A DNA stretch of 8,430 nt from Burkholderiales bacterium (GCA_005777205.1 SXNB01000193.1:1-8430); one strand, 5' to 3'. Numbered from the stretch's first letter, positions 1-6,694 are shown. Numbers and translations are program-made. The notes: generated from the letters alone by a model not told the origin.

Positions 1-560
1 ACGCGCTGCACGCGGTGGCCGCCCGACTCGTAGCGCAGCTTGGAGAACGCGCCCTGGCCCTCGATGCGCGCGATCACCTCCTTGAAGCCGCCCAGTTCCG
101 AGGCGCTCTCGGAAATCAGCTCCACCTGCCAGCCCTGGCGCTCGGCGTAGCGCGCGTACATGCGGTAAAGGTCGCCCGCGAACAGCGCAGACTCGTCGCC
201 ACCGGTGCCTGCGCGCACCTCCAGGAAGATGTTGCGGTCGTCGTTCGGGTCCCTGGGCACCAGCACCCGCTGCAGCTCGGCCTCGAGCGCTTCCATGCTG
301 GCGCGCGCCGCCTTCATCTCGTCGTCGGCGAAGCCCTTCATCGAGGGATCGGCCGCCATGTCCCTGGCTGCCTCGGCGTCTGCCTCGGCCTGGCGGAAGC
401 GCTGGTACAGGGAAACCAGGTTGGCAAGCTCGGCCTGCTCGCGCGACAGCTTGCGGTACTGGTTCAGGTCCCTGGTCGCGTCCTCGCTGGAGAGCGCGTG
501 GTTGACCTCGTCCAGGCGCGCGGACAGGCTCTCCAGCTTGCTGCGCAGCATGGGCTTCAT
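1..560 (-). CDS. prfA: Peptide chain release factor 1 (RF1), 5' part only
   Basis: RF1 recognises UAA and UAG on the ribosome and triggers peptide release. The window holds the first 186 codons, about half of the usual 360 or so. The start ATG at 558-560 gives MKPMLRSKLE, which matches the typical RF1 N-terminus (MKPSIVAKLE in E. coli), so this start is well supported. The N-terminal part is the helical domain 1. It is followed by the RF1 motif AGTGGDESALFAGDLYRMY and, at the window edge, GGHRVQR. The codon-reading PxT tripeptide should follow immediately and the catalytic GGQ motif lies further on; both are outside the window. The gene starts 10 bp after the hemA stop, so it is probably co-transcribed and translationally coupled. 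No good Shine-Dalgarno is visible in that gap (AAGCGGCGGC). No disruption is seen in the visible part. Confidence 0.96.
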   Translation of the reverse strand, partial: MKPMLRSKLESLSARLDEVNHALSSEDATRDLNQYRKLSREQAELANLVSLYQRFRQAEADAEAARDMAADPSMKGFADDEMKAARASMEALEAELQRVLVPRDPNDDRNIFLEVRAGTGGDESALFAGDLYRMYARYAERQGWQVELISESASELGGFKEVIARIEGQGAFSKLRYESGGHRVQR

Positions 561-570
561 GCCGCCGCTT

Positions 571-1818
571 TCAGCGCTTGACGCGGAACAGGCGCGCGAC
601 GGCGGCCGCGAGGCCGTCGCGCTCGTCGGCGCCCGCCTCGTTCAAAGCCTGGGTCGGACCGTGCATCAGCTTGTTGACGAGGCCCTGCGACAGCGCCTCG
701 AGCACGGCCTTGGGGTCGTCGCCGCGCTGCAGGAGCTTCAGCGCGCGCTCGAGCTCGTGGCGGCGCGCCTCCTCCGCGGTCTCGCGCAGCGAACGGATCA
801 ACGGCACGCTTTCGCGCGCCTGCATCCAGTGCATGAACTGCCCGACCTGGGTGTCGATGATGGCCTCGGCCTGCTCCACCGCGGAGCGACGCGCGTCCAG
901 GTTCGCCGAGACGATGCCCGACAGGTCGTCCACGGTGTAGAGGAACACGTCGTCCAGGTCGGCCGCCTCGCGCTCGATGTCGCGCGGCACCGCCAGGTCG
1001 ACCATGAAGATCGGCCGCCGGCGCCGCGCCTTGAGCGCGCGCTCGACCAGCCCCTTGCCGAGAATCGGCAACGACGAGGCCGTGCAGCTGATGACGATGT
1101 CGTGCTCGTGCAGGTGCTCGGCGAGGCTCTTCAACTCGATGGCGCGGCCGTTGAAGCGGTGCGCAAGCTGTTCCGCGCGCTCCAGCGTGCGGTTGGCGAC
1201 GGTGATGCGCGCCGGGCCCTGGGCGGCGAAGTGCGTGGCGCAAAGCTCGATCATCTCGCCCGCGCCGATGAACAGCACCTTCTGCTCCGAGATGCTGGGG
1301 AAGATGCGCGCCGCGAGCTTCACCGCCGCGGCCGCCATCGAAACGCTCGCGGCGCCCACCTCGGTGGTGCTGCGCACCTCCTTGGCCACGGCGAAGGAGC
1401 GCTGGAAGAGCTTGTGCAGCACCGTGCCAAGCGTGCCCGCGGACTCTGCGGCCTTCACGGCCTCCTTCATCTGGCCGAGGATCTGCGGCTCGCCCAGCAC
1501 CATGGAATCCAGGCCCGAGGCGACGCGGAAGGCGTGGCGCACCGCCTGGTCGCGCGGCAGCGTGTAGAGGTACGGCGAAATCTCCCCCGGCTCCATGCGG
1601 TGGTATTCGGCGAGCCAGTTGGCCGCGTCGGCCGGCTGCTCGGCGGCGAAATAGAGCTCGGTGCGGTTGCAGGTCGACAGGATCGCCGCCTCGCTCGCGC
1701 GCCGCGCCCGCGTCAGCTCGCCCAGCGCCTCGCGCAGCTTTTCGACGTGGAATGCCACCCGCTCCCTCACCGGCAGGGGGGCGGTCTGGTGATTCAGGCC
1801 GAGGGCGTAGAGGGTCAT
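571..1818 (-). CDS. hemA: Glutamyl-tRNA reductase
   Basis: This enzyme reduces glutamyl-tRNA(Glu) with NADPH to glutamate-1-semialdehyde, the first committed step of the C5 route to 5-aminolevulinate and tetrapyrroles. The product is cytoplasmic, 415 residues, close to the usual length (418 in E. coli). The N-terminal catalytic domain shows GLNHQTAP near residue 7 and STCNRTEL with the nucleophilic cysteine at residue 50. It continues through the conserved stretch RVASGLDSMVLGEPQILGQ at 98-116, with a histidine at 95 where the family has its active-site His. The NADPH-binding domain starts at KVLFIGAGEM (180-189), and ANRT at 208-211 is also typical. The C-terminal part is the helical dimerisation domain, with LVNKLMHGP. 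It is upstream of prfA in the hemA-prfA arrangement common in beta- and gammaproteobacteria. The ATG start lacks a clear Shine-Dalgarno sequence. Confidence 0.98.
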   Translation of the reverse strand: MTLYALGLNHQTAPLPVRERVAFHVEKLREALGELTRARRASEAAILSTCNRTELYFAAEQPADAANWLAEYHRMEPGEISPYLYTLPRDQAVRHAFRVASGLDSMVLGEPQILGQMKEAVKAAESAGTLGTVLHKLFQRSFAVAKEVRSTTEVGAASVSMAAAAVKLAARIFPSISEQKVLFIGAGEMIELCATHFAAQGPARITVANRTLERAEQLAHRFNGRAIELKSLAEHLHEHDIVISCTASSLPILGKGLVERALKARRRRPIFMVDLAVPRDIEREAADLDDVFLYTVDDLSGIVSANLDARRSAVEQAEAIIDTQVGQFMHWMQARESVPLIRSLRETAEEARRHELERALKLLQRGDDPKAVLEALSQGLVNKLMHGPTQALNEAGADERDGLAAAVARLFRVKR

Positions 1819-1838
1819 GGCGGCTTGGTAAGCCCCTG

Positions 1839-1844
1839 ATTATA
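1839..1844 (-). promoter_or_regulatory. Candidate sigma-70 -10 box for hemA
   Basis: Read on the minus strand this is a perfect TATAAT, the only A/T-rich island in the divergent intergenic region and 20 bp before the hemA ATG. Transcription would begin about 7 bp downstream, leaving a leader of only about 14 nt without a Shine-Dalgarno motif. No convincing -35 hexamer lies 16-18 bp upstream (best match about two of six positions), so the promoter either depends on an activator or is not this one. Confidence 0.4.
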
Positions 1845-1900
1845 GGGCAGCCCCTTCGGCGGCATTGATCCTGCTCAAGCCTGCCCCGGAACGGCCGTTA

Positions 1901-1930
1901 TTCCACACAACGCACGAGTGCGTTCCACAC
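1901..1930. promoter_or_regulatory. Repeat cluster in the hemA / diguanylate cyclase divergent region, possible operator
   Basis: TTCCACAC occurs at 1901-1908 and again at 1923-1930, a 22-bp period or about two helical turns. Between and partly overlapping them is a perfect inverted repeat AACGCAC-GA-GTGCGTT at 1909-1924. The block lies 57-62 bp upstream of the candidate hemA -10 box and 17 bp before the chosen ATG of the divergent cyclase gene. Position and symmetry suit a regulator binding site. The bound protein cannot be named, and chance or an RNA hairpin in the cyclase leader are alternatives. Confidence 0.35.
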
Positions 1931-1947
1931 TGCCGACCGGATCGCCC

Positions 1948-2928
1948 ATGCCCCTCGCCGCCCCCGATCTTGCCGCGCTTGCCGGCTCTCGCCTGTTCAC
2001 CGGCGTGCCTGCCGACGCCCTGCGCGGCATCGCCGCAGGCGCGACGTCGCGCGACGTCGCGCCGGGCGCCCGGGTCATCGCCCCGGGCGAGCGGCATCCC
2101 TGGCTCTACATCGTCCTGCGCGGCGAGCTCGGCGTGTTCGCCGACGAAGGCGCGAAGCTCGCGCTGTCGAAGATCGGCGCGGGCGACTGCGCCGGCGAGC
2201 AATCTGTGCTCGACCACGGCACGCCGTCGGCGCTGGTCGTCGCCACCGCGGCCTCGCACTTGGCGGTGCTGAGCGCCGAGCAGATGTGGGAGGCGATGTG
2301 CCGCGCCCCGGTGATCGCGCTCAACCTGCTGCACGTGCTCTCCGAGCGCATCCGCCAGGACAACATCACGCTGCGCGCGAGCTTCGACCGGCAGACCCTG
2401 TTCGAAGCGGCAGCCAGCACCGACAGCGTCACCGGCCTGCACAACCGGCACTGGATGGAGGAGACCTTCGAGCGCGAGCTGCTGCGCTGCGGGCGCGCGG
2501 GCAAGCCCGCGTCGCTCTTCATGATCGACATCGACCACTTCAAGGACGTCAACGACAAGCTCGGCCACCGCGTCGGCGACGCGGTGCTGGCGCGCCTGGG
2601 CGACCTGATGCGCCGCGCGCTGCGCCCGCGCGACCTGAGCGCGCGCTTCGGCGGCGAGGAGTTCTGCGTCCTGCTGCCCGAAGTCGGCGCAAGGAAGGCG
2701 CTGCAGGCCGCCGAGCGCCTGCGCGCGCGCGTGGACGCCCAGCCCGCGCAGATCAACCGCGAAGTCATGGTGAGCTACACGGTGTCGATCGGCGTCGCCG
2801 AATGGCAGCCCGGCACCGAGCTTGCCGAACTGATCGAGAGCGCCGACGCGGCGCTCTACGAAGCCAAGCGCGCGGGCCGCAACCGCGTGCAGCTCGCGGG
2901 CGCCCGAAAGGTCCGGACGGCCGCCTAG
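1948..2928 (+). CDS. Diguanylate cyclase with N-terminal cyclic-nucleotide-binding-like sensor domain
   Basis: The protein (326 residues from ATG 1948) should make c-di-GMP from two GTP. Residues about 13-130 form a CRP/CNB-type beta-roll (SRLFTGVP, then LYIVLRGELGVF, then GDCAGEQSVL). A short helical linker leads to a GGDEF domain at about 158-318. Catalytic features are complete: MIDIDHFKDVND (metal Asp194, Asn202), Asp211, and GGEEF at 235-239. An RPRD I-site at 226-229 sits exactly five residues before GGEEF, so product inhibition is expected. In the sensor domain the phosphate-binding cassette keeps Gly-Glu (83-84), but the usual PR(A/S)A arginine is replaced (TPSAL, 92-96), so classical cAMP binding is doubtful. 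No signal peptide or membrane segment is seen, so it is cytoplasmic. A GTG at 1918 in the same frame is an alternative start, but it lies inside an inverted repeat. Neither start has a strong ribosome binding site. The gene is divergent from hemA. Confidence 0.93.
   Translation: MPLAAPDLAALAGSRLFTGVPADALRGIAAGATSRDVAPGARVIAPGERHPWLYIVLRGELGVFADEGAKLALSKIGAGDCAGEQSVLDHGTPSALVVATAASHLAVLSAEQMWEAMCRAPVIALNLLHVLSERIRQDNITLRASFDRQTLFEAAASTDSVTGLHNRHWMEETFERELLRCGRAGKPASLFMIDIDHFKDVNDKLGHRVGDAVLARLGDLMRRALRPRDLSARFGGEEFCVLLPEVGARKALQAAERLRARVDAQPAQINREVMVSYTVSIGVAEWQPGTELAELIESADAALYEAKRAGRNRVQLAGARKVRTAA
2041..2060. repeat. Two tandem copies of a 10-bp palindrome inside the cyclase gene
   Basis: GCGACGTCGC is repeated twice back to back, and each copy is its own reverse complement, so the 20-bp block is also a palindrome. 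It encodes residues 32 to about 38 (ATSRDVA) of the sensor domain in frame. In GC-rich DNA such blocks can arise from codon choice alone. No function is claimed. Confidence 0.6.
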
Positions 2929-2973
2929 ATCGGTGGGAGAATTTGCCGTCGGCCGACCCGGAGGAGGATGCCC

Positions 2974-3503
2974 ATGGCGCACGCTCACCCGAAGTGGTTC
3001 GCAATCCTCGGCGCAGCGATCGCGCTTGCAGCGGCAAGCGGCTGCAGCAGGGTTTCCTCGCGCGAAGCTGCACAGTTCAACGATGCCCTGGTGCAGAGCC
3101 AGAAGCGCCTGAACGACGCCGGACTTGAGTTCGGCTGAGCGGCGGGCGCGGCGGTGGGCGGCGGCACCATCGAGGTGGCGATGCTCGACCGGGCGATGGA
3201 GAAGGCCAACGAAGCGGTCGCGCGGGTGAAGGCGGACGTGAAGAACATGCAGGTACCCAAGTCGGCGGCGGCCCGCAACTTCCACGCCGCCTACCTGGCG
3301 ATGCTTGAAACCGAGGAAAAGCTGCTGGCCGAGGAACTGGGCTCGATCGTCAGGACACTCAAGGATCCCGCCCGGCCGCCGCGAAGCAGAAGCGCATCAT
3401 GCTGATCGCCAATTACCTGACAAAGATGGAGGCCGACGCGATGGCGAGCGTCAAGGAGGCGCAGGCGGCGTTCGCCAGGGAGCACGGCGTCACGCTGCGC
3501 TAG
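2974..3503 (+). pseudogene. Decayed lipoprotein gene (in-frame TGA plus one-base frameshift)
   Basis: A strong ribosome binding site (AGGAGG at 2962-2967) sits 6 nt before ATG 2974; an ATG at 2968 directly abuts it and is less likely. The first 54 codons encode a lipoprotein signal (hydrophobic stretch 9-20, lipobox A-S-G-C with Cys24) and end at TGA 3136-3138. The same frame continues immediately as a helical, Ala/Lys/Glu-rich protein (EVAMLDRAMEKANEAV and on) up to about 3375. There coding sense moves to the frame one base back (KQKRIMLIANYLTKMEADA and on) and ends at TAG 3501-3503 with HGVTLR. The joined product would be about 176 residues: a probable outer-membrane-anchored or periplasmic helical lipoprotein of unknown function. 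The TGA could come from CGA by one C-to-T change, and the frameshift fits one lost base in the GC-rich run near 3365-3383. Sequencing error could explain one lesion but less easily both. Internal re-initiation at GTG 3154 cannot be excluded. Confidence 0.75.
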
Positions 3504-3567
3504 GCCGAAACGGATTGGTGCGACAATCGGCGCGGCGTCAAGCTGCGATGACCGGTCGTTTCGCCAT

Positions 3568-3574
3568 GGAGGAG
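3568..3574 (+). promoter_or_regulatory. Ribosome binding site that fixes the lyase start
   Basis: GGAGGAG lies here and its GGAGG core ends 5 nt before ATG 3578. Two upstream in-frame ATGs (3548 and 3566) have no comparable site, and the second overlaps the motif. This decides the start in favour of 3578. Confidence 0.75.
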
Positions 3575-3577
3575 AGC

Positions 3578-4510
3578 ATGCCGCGACACAGGAACTACCT
3601 GCCCCAGGGGGTCATTCCGGCTGCCCTGCTGCCGTTTCACGAGGATCTGTCCATCGATGCGGCGGCGTACTGCTCGCACCTGCGCGACATCGCCTCGGTG
3701 GAGGGCATTTCGGCGATTACCGTCAATGCCCACGCGTCGGAGGTGGCATCCTGCAGTTTCGACGAACAGCGGCAGGTGCTCGAGCTGACGCAGGACGAGA
3801 TCGGCGCCCGCGTGCCGATCGTCAACGGCATCTACGCCGATGGCAGCCTCGAGGCGGCGCGCATCGCCAAAATGGCCGACGCCGGCGGCGCCTCGGCCCT
3901 CCTGGTATTTCCTTCCGGCATCACCACCTTCGGGCAGCGCCCGGAGATGGCCGTCGAGCATTTCAGACGCATCGCCGATGCCACCGACCTGCCGCTGATC
4001 CTGTTCCAGTACCCGCCGTCCGGCGGACAAGGCTATCCGCTTGCCACGCTGCTGAAGATCGTCGAGGCGGTCCCAAGCGTGCGCGCCATCAAGGACTGGA
4101 GCGCCAACCCGCAGCTGCACGAGCGCCAGATCCGCGCCCTGCAATCGCGCACGCCGCCCGTGGTGGTGCTGACGACGCACAGCGCGTGGCTGCTGAGTTC
4201 CCTGGTGCTGGGCTGCGGCGGCCTGCTGTCAGGCAGCGGATCGGTGATTGCCGATTTGCAGGCCCGGCTGTTCCGCGCCGTGCAGGAAAACGATCTGGTC
4301 ACCGCGCGTCGGCTGAACGACCGGATCTGGCCCACTGCCGAAGTGTTCTACTGCGAGCCCTGGGTGGACATGCACAATCGCATGAAGGAGGCGCTCGTCA
4401 TGCTCGGCAAGCTTCCTCGGGCGGTGGTGCGTCCGCCCCTCATGAAACTGCCGCAGTCCGAGCTCGACCGGATCCGTCGAGCGCTGCAGCTCGCCGGGCT
4501 GCTCAAGTAA
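3578..4510 (+). CDS. Dihydrodipicolinate synthase/N-acetylneuraminate lyase family protein, substrate unknown
   Basis: This is a 310-residue class I aldolase-type TIM barrel of the DHDPS/NAL family, a usual length for it. GVIPAALLPF at 11-20 is the family's opening strand, and the Schiff-base lysine is Lys172 in AIKDW (170-174). Two usual active-site elements differ. The GTTGE/GSTGE loop is replaced by NAHASE (50-55). The strand with the catalytic tyrosine (YNVP in DapA) reads FQYP (143-146), so by eye alignment Phe occupies the Tyr position and a Tyr lies two residues later. True DapA function in lysine synthesis is therefore unlikely. A lyase, aldolase or dehydratase acting on a keto acid or sugar acid is more plausible. 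It precedes a periplasmic binding protein and ABC transporter genes by 89 bp on the same strand, suggesting that it processes the imported compound or a product of it. The near-perfect ribosome binding site supports strong translation. Confidence 0.9.
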   Translation: MPRHRNYLPQGVIPAALLPFHEDLSIDAAAYCSHLRDIASVEGISAITVNAHASEVASCSFDEQRQVLELTQDEIGARVPIVNGIYADGSLEAARIAKMADAGGASALLVFPSGITTFGQRPEMAVEHFRRIADATDLPLILFQYPPSGGQGYPLATLLKIVEAVPSVRAIKDWSANPQLHERQIRALQSRTPPVVVLTTHSAWLLSSLVLGCGGLLSGSGSVIADLQARLFRAVQENDLVTARRLNDRIWPTAEVFYCEPWVDMHNRMKEALVMLGKLPRAVVRPPLMKLPQSELDRIRRALQLAGLLK

Positions 4511-4518
4511 TCCCAGGC

Positions 4519-4539
4519 GGGGTGGGTGGACCCAACCCC
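4519..4539 (+). other. Imperfect GC-rich hairpin between lyase and binding-protein genes
   Basis: GGGGTGGG pairs with CCCAACCCC across a TGGA loop, with one extra A on the 3' side. It is 9 bp after the lyase stop. No T-run follows, so it is not a standard intrinsic terminator. It could act as an mRNA stability or processing element inside a polycistron, where binding-protein transcripts are often more abundant. The remainder of the 89-bp gap shows no recognisable promoter. Confidence 0.3.
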
Positions 4540-4587
4540 GTGTCACTGGCACGTCGTAAACAGACTGGAAAAAAGACACCCCAAACC

Positions 4588-4594
4588 AAGGAGG
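4588..4594 (+). promoter_or_regulatory. Strong ribosome binding site of the binding-protein gene
   Basis: AAGGAGG, continuing into AGACC and then ATG 4600, is a full-strength Shine-Dalgarno with 5-nt spacing. It fixes the start at 4600, although the frame is open much further upstream. A strong site here fits the excess of binding protein normally made over membrane components. Confidence 0.85.
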
Positions 4595-4599
4595 AGACC

Positions 4600-5805
4600 A
4601 TGAACATCAAGCTCAAAACCTGCGCCTCGGCGATCGCGCTCGCCGCGGCGGCGCTGTGTGCGGCGCCCGCGGCTGCGCAGAGTCCACGGCCGATCAAGAT
4701 CGGTTTCGTCACCGAACTGACTGGCCCCTGGACTTTCTTTGGCACCAGCTGCGTGGCAGGGCTGAAATTCGCCACCGATGAAATCAACAAAGCGGGCGGT
4801 GTACTCGGCCGGCCGCTCGAGTTCATCGTGACCGACAATCAGACCAAGTCTGATCAGGCACTGGCCGCCTCGCGCAACCTCGACATCAACGACAAGGTGC
4901 TGGCGCTTAGCGGCCCGACCAGCTCCGACGTGGCACTCGCCATGTACGGCTACGCCGAGCAGCAGAAGATTCCCTTCCTGGTGCCGGTCGCGGCCTTCCC
5001 GCAGCTCACCAAGCCCGGCACACGCTACACCTTCCGTATCGAGCCCGATGCAGCCGGCTGGGGTTATGCCATGGCCAAATACATCGAGCAGGTAAGGCCG
5101 GGCGCGAAGGTTGCGCTCATGCATTCGGACGCCGCGCTCATGCGCGCCATCATGGCGGGCTTTCGCTATCAGGCGCCGCGCTCGAAGCTCAATATCGTGG
5201 CCGACATCATGTTCCCACAGGGTTCGAGCGACGCCACCGTGCAGGCTGCGCAAGTACGGGCGGCGACACCTGACTACGTGATCGTGAGCGGCGCAGGCGC
5301 CTTCGATAACGTGATCACCAATCAGTTGCTCGACCTCGGCATCAAGCCGCAGCAGATCATCCATCCCTTCGGCATCACCACGCAGGTGTTCGGCTGGGGG
5401 CAGCGCAGCGTAGGATCGATTTACGGAACCTTCTTTGATGTCGGACTGGACTCGCTCACGCCCGACGGCAAGGACTTCATCGCGCGCTTTGATGCGGCCA
5501 ACAACCGCCCGCCGTCCTACGTGGAGAACTACTGCTACGTGACGCCTTACATCTTCAAGGAGGCGATCGAGGCGGCGGGCACTGCCGACGACCGCGAGAA
5601 GCTGCGTAATGCCATTTCCGCCCTCAACACCAAGGAGCGGACCAGTGGCGTGCCGATCGTGTTCGACAAGAATGGTGCACGCAAGGAATACATGTACTTC
5701 CAGGAAATCGTCTCGGTGAACGGCAAGCGCAACTATCAGTCCAAGCAGCGCTTCTACATCGAGTGGGATCCGGAAGTGATCCCGGTGTATGACCTGGTGA
5801 AGTGA
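4600..5805 (+). CDS. Periplasmic substrate-binding protein of a HAAT-family ABC transporter (LivJ/LivK-like)
   Basis: This is the extracytoplasmic solute receptor that delivers ligand to the downstream permease pair. The 401-residue precursor has a Sec signal peptide: basic n-region (MNIKLK), Ala/Leu-rich core at 9-20, and likely cleavage after Ala26 in APAAAQS. The mature part begins IKIGFVTELTGPWTFFG, the typical first strand and ligand loop of Peripla_BP_6 proteins. It continues with GLKFATDEINKAGGVLGRPLE (54-74), VTDNQTKSDQA (77-87) and LSGPTSSDVALA (103-114), the last at the position of the ligand-contacting Ser/Thr loop in LivJ. KIPFLVPVA (123-131) follows. Two alpha/beta lobes fit the usual length. 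The ligand cannot be read from sequence: this family takes branched-chain amino acids, amides, urea, and aromatic or short organic acids. Linkage to the atypical lyase favours an organic-acid-like ligand, which is inference. The stop is 7 bp before the first permease gene. Confidence 0.95.
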   Translation: MNIKLKTCASAIALAAAALCAAPAAAQSPRPIKIGFVTELTGPWTFFGTSCVAGLKFATDEINKAGGVLGRPLEFIVTDNQTKSDQALAASRNLDINDKVLALSGPTSSDVALAMYGYAEQQKIPFLVPVAAFPQLTKPGTRYTFRIEPDAAGWGYAMAKYIEQVRPGAKVALMHSDAALMRAIMAGFRYQAPRSKLNIVADIMFPQGSSDATVQAAQVRAATPDYVIVSGAGAFDNVITNQLLDLGIKPQQIIHPFGITTQVFGWGQRSVGSIYGTFFDVGLDSLTPDGKDFIARFDAANNRPPSYVENYCYVTPYIFKEAIEAAGTADDREKLRNAISALNTKERTSGVPIVFDKNGARKEYMYFQEIVSVNGKRNYQSKQRFYIEWDPEVIPVYDLVK

Positions 5806-5812
5806 GCACGCC

Positions 5813-6694
5813 ATGACCGACGCCCAGATACTGATCCTGATGTCGACCCTGTCGACAGGGCTCATTCTGGGCGCGATCTTTGCACTGGTGGCAGCCGGGG
5901 TCACGATCGTCTACGGCTGCGTGTGGCTTCCAAATGCGAGCAACGGCCAGTTTTTCCTGCTGGCCTCGCTCGCTGCCTGGACGTTCACCGCCTCCTTTGG
6001 CTGGACCAGTCTTGCTGCCGCAGCCGGGGTGCTGATACTCGGCACGGCGCTGTCCTATCTTCTGGAGTGGATCCTGATTCGCAGGCTCTACGACACGCCC
6101 AACCGTAACGTTGCCTACTTCGTGGTAACGCTCGGTCTTACGCAAATCATGACTGGCATCTTTTCCCTGACCTACGCCAAGTGGAGCGATCAGTTCACGC
6201 TGCCCCCGGTCATTGAGGGCATCACTATGTTCGGGCCCTTCCCCATGCCGAACAACCGTCTGTTGGTCATGGGCGTGAGTCTGCTGGTGCTCGTATTGCT
6301 GTTCGTGCTGCTGCGCTACCACCCTTACGGACGCGCACTGCGCGCAGTGTTCCAGAACCGTGAAGCCGCGGCGCTCCGTGGGGTGAACGTGCGCGCCATT
6401 TACCGGCTCTCGTTCGTGCTGGGGTCGGTCATTATTTTTCTGGGGGGCATTCTGTTTGCCCTTGCCTACAGCTATGACCTGACCGTCGCCTGGACCATGT
6501 CAATTACCGCGTTTGCGATCATGATCATTGGCGGACCCGGGTCGGTGATCGGCGCGGTGGTCGTCGGGATGACATTTGGTTTCACACAGGCCATCGTCAG
6601 TATCTTTGCGAGCCCCACCGCAGCCACCTTCTCCTACCTGGGTGCCATGCTGCTCATTCTGCTGTTCCGGCCCAGCGGGTTGTTCAAACGATGA
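5813..6694 (+). CDS. livH: HAAT-family ABC transporter permease, LivH type
   Basis: Inner-membrane permease subunit that pairs with the LivM-type protein encoded next; the symbol is a family name, not a claim of leucine transport. The 293-residue product is very hydrophobic, with segments at roughly 12-35, 47-61, 66-88, 99-120, 149-167, 198-220, 229-255 and 273-286. The cytoplasmic coupling loop that contacts the ATPases is visible as YGRALRAVFQNREAAALRG (172-190), the LivH version of the EAA loop. GGPGSVIGAVVVG (240-252) and the C-terminal FRPSGLF (285-291) are also characteristic. The ATG follows the binding-protein stop by 7 bp with only a weak ribosome binding site, suggesting translational coupling. 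The 3' end overlaps the next gene by 4 bp (ATGA). Confidence 0.95.
   Translation: MTDAQILILMSTLSTGLILGAIFALVAAGVTIVYGCVWLPNASNGQFFLLASLAAWTFTASFGWTSLAAAAGVLILGTALSYLLEWILIRRLYDTPNRNVAYFVVTLGLTQIMTGIFSLTYAKWSDQFTLPPVIEGITMFGPFPMPNNRLLVMGVSLLVLVLLFVLLRYHPYGRALRAVFQNREAAALRGVNVRAIYRLSFVLGSVIIFLGGILFALAYSYDLTVAWTMSITAFAIMIIGGPGSVIGAVVVGMTFGFTQAIVSIFASPTAATFSYLGAMLLILLFRPSGLFKR
5847..5860. repeat. 14-bp perfect palindrome in the first codons of the livH-type gene
   Basis: CCCTGTCGACAGGG is its own reverse complement and covers codons 12 to 16. The core TGTCGAC also occurs just before it at 5841-5847, so TGTCGAC appears twice 9 bp apart. It may be a coincidence of coding sequence, a protein site, or an mRNA fold that modulates early permease translation. 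No direct evidence of function exists. Confidence 0.5.

Noticed and set aside
205..1839. Long plus-strand open frame (544 codons) opposite prfA and hemA
   Set aside because: It is antisense to two unmistakable housekeeping genes; its Arg/Ala/His-rich composition is the usual shadow of GC-rich coding DNA.
2948..2957. Palindrome GTCGGCCGAC between the cyclase and lipoprotein genes as a terminator
   Set aside because: No loop or T-run; a 10-bp GC palindrome is common in such DNA.
3136..3138. TGA as a selenocysteine codon in the lipoprotein gene
   Set aside because: No SECIS-like hairpin is evident directly downstream, the site is not in a redox motif, and a second lesion follows; decay is simpler.
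1840..3285. Long minus-strand open frame (481 codons) opposite the cyclase and lipoprotein gene
   Set aside because: The plus strand carries a clear CNB-GGDEF protein; the opposite frame shows no family motifs and has shadow-type composition.
3506..3563. Separated inverted repeat CGAAACG / CGTTTCG upstream of the lyase gene
   Set aside because: Only 7 bp per arm with a 44-bp gap; expected by chance in a window of this size.
4547..4561. Possible sigma-54 promoter before the binding-protein gene (TGGCACG)
   Set aside because: The -24-like element is present, but the required GC of the -12 element is missing at the correct spacing.
4543..5904. Minus-strand open frame (453 codons) opposite the binding-protein gene
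   Set aside because: The plus-strand protein has a signal peptide and family motifs throughout; the antisense product has none.
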